Shown here piece after piece: positions 61,967-64,000 of a DNA stretch of 64,000 bases (position 1 is the first letter of the stretch; the number at the start of each line of letters is the position of its first letter). The stretch is from assembly GCA_963840565.1 (NCBI GenBank), contig CAWIZH010000002.1:1-64000 (forward strand), in the 5' to 3' direction. Under the pieces are notes generated by a model, which ran no database searches, had not been told where the DNA came from, and saw only the letters and a list, made by a program, of their open reading frames with translations. The DNA comes from VRUE01 sp963840565. GTDB taxonomy: Bacteria; Actinomycetota; Thermoleophilia; Solirubrobacterales; 70-9. The translations under genes and the position numbers were made by a program.

Positions 61967-62875
61967 TCCGCACCAAGAGCGGCGCGGCGGCGCTCTCGAT
62001 CGCCTCCAACGCGCTGCTGATCGCGATCAAGCTGGCCGCCGGGGCGATCACCGGCTCGATCGCGATCCTGACCGAGGCCGTCCACTCGCTGATCGACCTC
62101 GTCGCTTCGGTCGTCGCCTTCGTCTCGGTGCGCAAGGCCGACGAGCCGGCCGACGCCGATCATCCCTACGGCCACGAGAAGGTCGAGAGCCTGGCGGCGA
62201 CGATCGAGGGCCTGCTGATCCTGCTCGGGGCGGCGATCATCATCTACGAGGCGACCCACCGGCTCGTCGTCGGCGCCCAGGTGGAAACGATCGGGGTCGG
62301 GATCGCGGTGATGGGCTTCTCGGTGGTGGCCAACCTGATCGTCTCGGCGGTCCTCTCGCGCCAGGCGAAGGCGTACGACTCGCCGGCCCTGGAAGGCGAT
62401 GCGGCGCATCTGCGCACCGACGCGCTGACCTCGGCCGGCGTCGTCGTCGGCCTCGGCCTGGTCAAGATCACCGGCAACTCCGCCTTCGACTCGATCACCG
62501 CGCTCGCGGTCGCGGCGGCGATCGTCGTCGCCGGCGTCCGGATCATCAGGCGCTCCTCCGGCGTGCTCGATCGACGAAGCGCTGCCCGACGAGGAGATGG
62601 ACCGGATCGAGGCGGCGATCGCCGCCGCCCGCACGCCCGAGGTCGCCGGCTACCACAAGCTGCGCGCCCGCCGCGCCGGCGCCCGCCGCTACATCGACCT
62701 CCACGTCCAGTACCGCTCCGGCACCAGCCTCGAGCGAGCCCACGAGCTGGCCCACGCAATGCGCGACTCGATCGAGGCCGACATCACAAGGGCCGAGGTG
62801 CTGATTCACGTAGAGCCGGAGACCTCACTGCGGGACCCCGAGCGGGCCCGCTCGGGTCCTTTCCGCGCTGGGTAG
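61963..62875 (+). CDS. Cation diffusion facilitator (CDF) transporter, frame broken once
   Basis: About 303 residues. Membrane helices carry the metal-site motifs: ILTEAVHSLIDLVASVVAF (HxxxD), HPYGHEKVESLAATIEGLLIL, and after SALEGDAAHLRTDALTSAGVVVGL the second site. A break near 62570 (an extra G in CTCGATCGAC) joins LIDEALPDEEMDRIEAAIAA and the cytoplasmic domain HKLRARRAGARRYIDLHVQYRSG, ending FRAG at 62875. CDF proteins export zinc, iron or manganese in exchange for protons. The metal cannot be assigned. Confidence 0.9.
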
Positions 62876-62945
62876 GGAGCTGGCGGGTGTACCTCCGCGG
62901 AAATGCAATCCGTCATTTGCGCGGCCGCAGGCCGCGCTCCTCATT

Positions 62946-62972
62946 CACCCCAAGAGCAAAGCTCTTGGGGTG
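62946..62972. terminator. Hairpin terminator between convergent genes
   Basis: CACCCCAAGAGC and GCTCTTGGGGTG form a perfect 12-base stem with an AAA loop, followed on the plus strand by TCAATT. It lies between the CDF gene and the small minus-strand gene and can serve both. Confidence 0.75.
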
Positions 62973-63006
62973 TCAATTGCCTGGAGGGCGACCAAGCTCC
63001 TCCCAC

Positions 63007-63156
63007 CTACGGACTGGGCAGAAGATTGACCGCGGCGGCGAGTCCAACGGCGCCCACCGTGATCGAGTACCCGGTGTAGCCGCTGATCGCGAAGAGGACC
63101 ACGGCGATCGCGCAGATTGAGACGACGATGATCCAGGAGGCTCGGGCCAGGGACAC
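63007..63156 (-). CDS. Tiny two-helix membrane protein (49 residues)
   Basis: The complement from a GTG at 63156 reads VSLARASWIIVVSICAIAVVLFAISGYTGYSITVGAVGLAAAVNLLPSP and stops at 63007. It has two hydrophobic segments separated by a GYTGY turn, and no charged residue except the N-terminal Arg. The composition and clean stop suggest a real small membrane protein that gene callers would miss. It is divergent from the roadblock-like gene by 20 bases. The function is unknown. Confidence 0.5.
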   Translation of the reverse strand: MSLARASWIIVVSICAIAVVLFAISGYTGYSITVGAVGLAAAVNLLPSP

Positions 63157-63176
63157 GGGTCGCTATTTTGGCCGAG

Positions 63177-63572
63177 ATGCCCGACGGTGAGACGAGCGGT
63201 GTGGATGAGGCGCCTGCAGCCGATGCGGCTGCGTCGGCGCTGGCCTACCTGACCGAGATGTCACCCGACCTGCGCGGCGGGGCGATCCTCGGGTCCGACG
63301 GCGCCGTGCTCGCCGCCAGCGACTCCCCGAATCGCTGGCGCGAAGACGCCGCGGCGCTGCTCGAGGTCGCTGACCGGGCGGGCGAGGAGCCGGTCGAGCA
63401 GGTCCACATCGCCACCGAGCAGGGCGAGGTCTTCGCCCTGCGCCACGCCGGCCTGGCCGCGGTGGCGGTGAGCGAGCGCTTCGCGCTCGCCTCGCTGATG
63501 TTCTTCGACATGCGCTCGGTCCTGCGCGACCTCGCCGCGGGCGGCGACGGGCGGGGGCTCGATGCCGCCTAA
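63177..63572 (+). CDS. Roadblock/LC7-like domain protein
   Basis: About 131 residues from MPDGETSGVDEAP. A TTG three codons earlier is also possible. After an Ala/Asp-rich N-terminus the core reads DLRGGAILGSDGAVLAAS, EVADRAGEEPVEQVHIATEQGEVFALRHAGLAAVAVSERFALASLMFFDMRSVLRDL, a roadblock/profilin-like fold seen in bacterial MglB-type and actinobacterial regulators of small GTPases. No partner GTPase is in view. It overlaps the next gene by 11 bases. Confidence 0.65.
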   Translation: MPDGETSGVDEAPAADAAASALAYLTEMSPDLRGGAILGSDGAVLAASDSPNRWREDAAALLEVADRAGEEPVEQVHIATEQGEVFALRHAGLAAVAVSERFALASLMFFDMRSVLRDLAAGGDGRGLDAA

Positions 63573-63786
63573 GCCACACCGGGTCCTGCTCGACCGCGTC
63601 TCCGGCTACGCCGACGAGGCGGCCGCCTACATGCGCCGCCGCCGCGTCTCGCGCCAGCCCTTCGCCCGGCTCTACTACCCCGAGGGCCGCGCCGGTGACC
63701 ACGCGGGCGACTCGCTCGCCGGCGGCGAGCTCTTCGTCGCCGCGGGCCGCTTGATCGAGGTCGCCGGGAAGCGGCCGAAGCCGTGA
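63562..63786 (+). CDS. Hypothetical protein between the roadblock-like and TldD-type genes
   Basis: 74 residues: MPPKPHRVLLDRVSGYADEAAAYMRRRRVSRQPFARLYYPEGRA, then GELFVAAGRLIEVAGKRPKP. It is basic and soluble, and I know no family. It overlaps both neighbours (11 bases before, four after), which supports it as a genuine member of a coupled operon. Confidence 0.6.
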   Translation: MPPKPHRVLLDRVSGYADEAAAYMRRRRVSRQPFARLYYPEGRAGDHAGDSLAGGELFVAAGRLIEVAGKRPKP

Positions 63787-64000
63787 GCGGCGTGATCGAG
63801 CCGGAGGTGGCCGAGCGCGTGCTGGCGCGGGCGCTCGCCAACGGCGGCGAGTTCGCCGAGGTCTTCGCCGAACGCAACGCCGGCCTGACGATGGCGATCG
63901 ACGAGTCGCGGGTCGAAGCGGTGCAGTCGGGCGCGGCCGAGGGCGCCGGCGTGCGGGTGCTCAGCGGTGGCACGACCTACTTCTCCCACGTCGACGGGCT
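63783..64000 (+). CDS. tldD: TldD/PmbA-type metalloprotease (partial, C-terminus off the window)
   Basis: A GTG at 63783 overlaps the previous stop (GTGA). VSGVIEPEVAERVLARALANGGEFAEVFAERNAGLTMAIDESRVEAV followed by GAGVRVLSGGTTYFSHVDGL is the N-terminal domain of TldD/PmbA proteases, which process modified peptides and short unstructured proteins. The zinc site lies beyond the window edge. Confidence 0.85.
   Translation, partial: MSGVIEPEVAERVLARALANGGEFAEVFAERNAGLTMAIDESRVEAVQSGAAEGAGVRVLSGGTTYFSHVDG

Overview
The window is a high-GC actinobacterial chromosome segment, most likely from the class Thermoleophilia (Solirubrobacterales and relatives). The support is a complete actinobacterial-type SUF cluster with a NifU-like scaffold, a CysO-dependent cysteine pathway (MoeZ, CysO, CysM, Mec), a wax-ester/TAG acyltransferase, an AbiEi/DUF559 protein, and large secreted NHL/FN3 surface proteins with basic tails that I associate with Solirubrobacterales. 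This placement comes from family knowledge, not from a search.

Layout. 1-6 kb: FxsA, WS/DGAT, IspH, a thioredoxin-like protein, and a cupredoxin plus polytopic membrane protein pair. 6-17 kb: Fe-S assembly in three blocks (Rieske-sufB-sufD; sufU; sufR-sufC-sufS), with a VOC protein, a Cys-rich secreted protein, a SanA-like protein and an AlbA_2/Schlafen-type gene between them. 17-20 kb: a NarL/NarX-type two-component pair separated by an opposite-strand AbiEi/DUF559 gene, then HtpX. 20.4-46.1 kb: two successive copies of one surface-protein module. 46.4-51 kb: the CysO cysteine pathway, interrupted between cysO and cysM by an IS1-type remnant and an NYN-domain gene. 51-59 kb: DUF1802, hydantoinase B and A, NadB, a coiled-coil protein and a glycosyltransferase, all on the minus strand. 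59-64 kb: a Flp-type pilin, VapBC, Rph, RdgB, a CDF transporter, a roadblock-like protein and the start of a TldD-type protease.

The most interesting part is 20.4-46.1 kb. Each copy has the order TetR regulator, TTGACA promoter with an AAAC...GTTT inverted repeat, conserved structured leader, collagen-like membrane-anchored protein, hairpin, very large NHL/FN3/propeller exoprotein, translationally coupled second large exoprotein, PucR-type regulator, and a Cys-rich secreted protein. Copy 1 also carries two extra small secreted genes. In copy 2 only a possible tail of one of them remains. I read this as a regulated, duplicated cell-surface assembly system. Its function is unknown.

Caution. 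Many housekeeping genes in 1-7 kb and 49-63 kb switch frame one or more times, often through an apparent single inserted base, while most genes in 7-49 kb are open. The pattern looks more like consensus indel errors than pseudogenisation, so I annotate these genes as coding and flag the breaks. Start and end points near breaks are approximate. I saw no tRNA, rRNA or CRISPR array.
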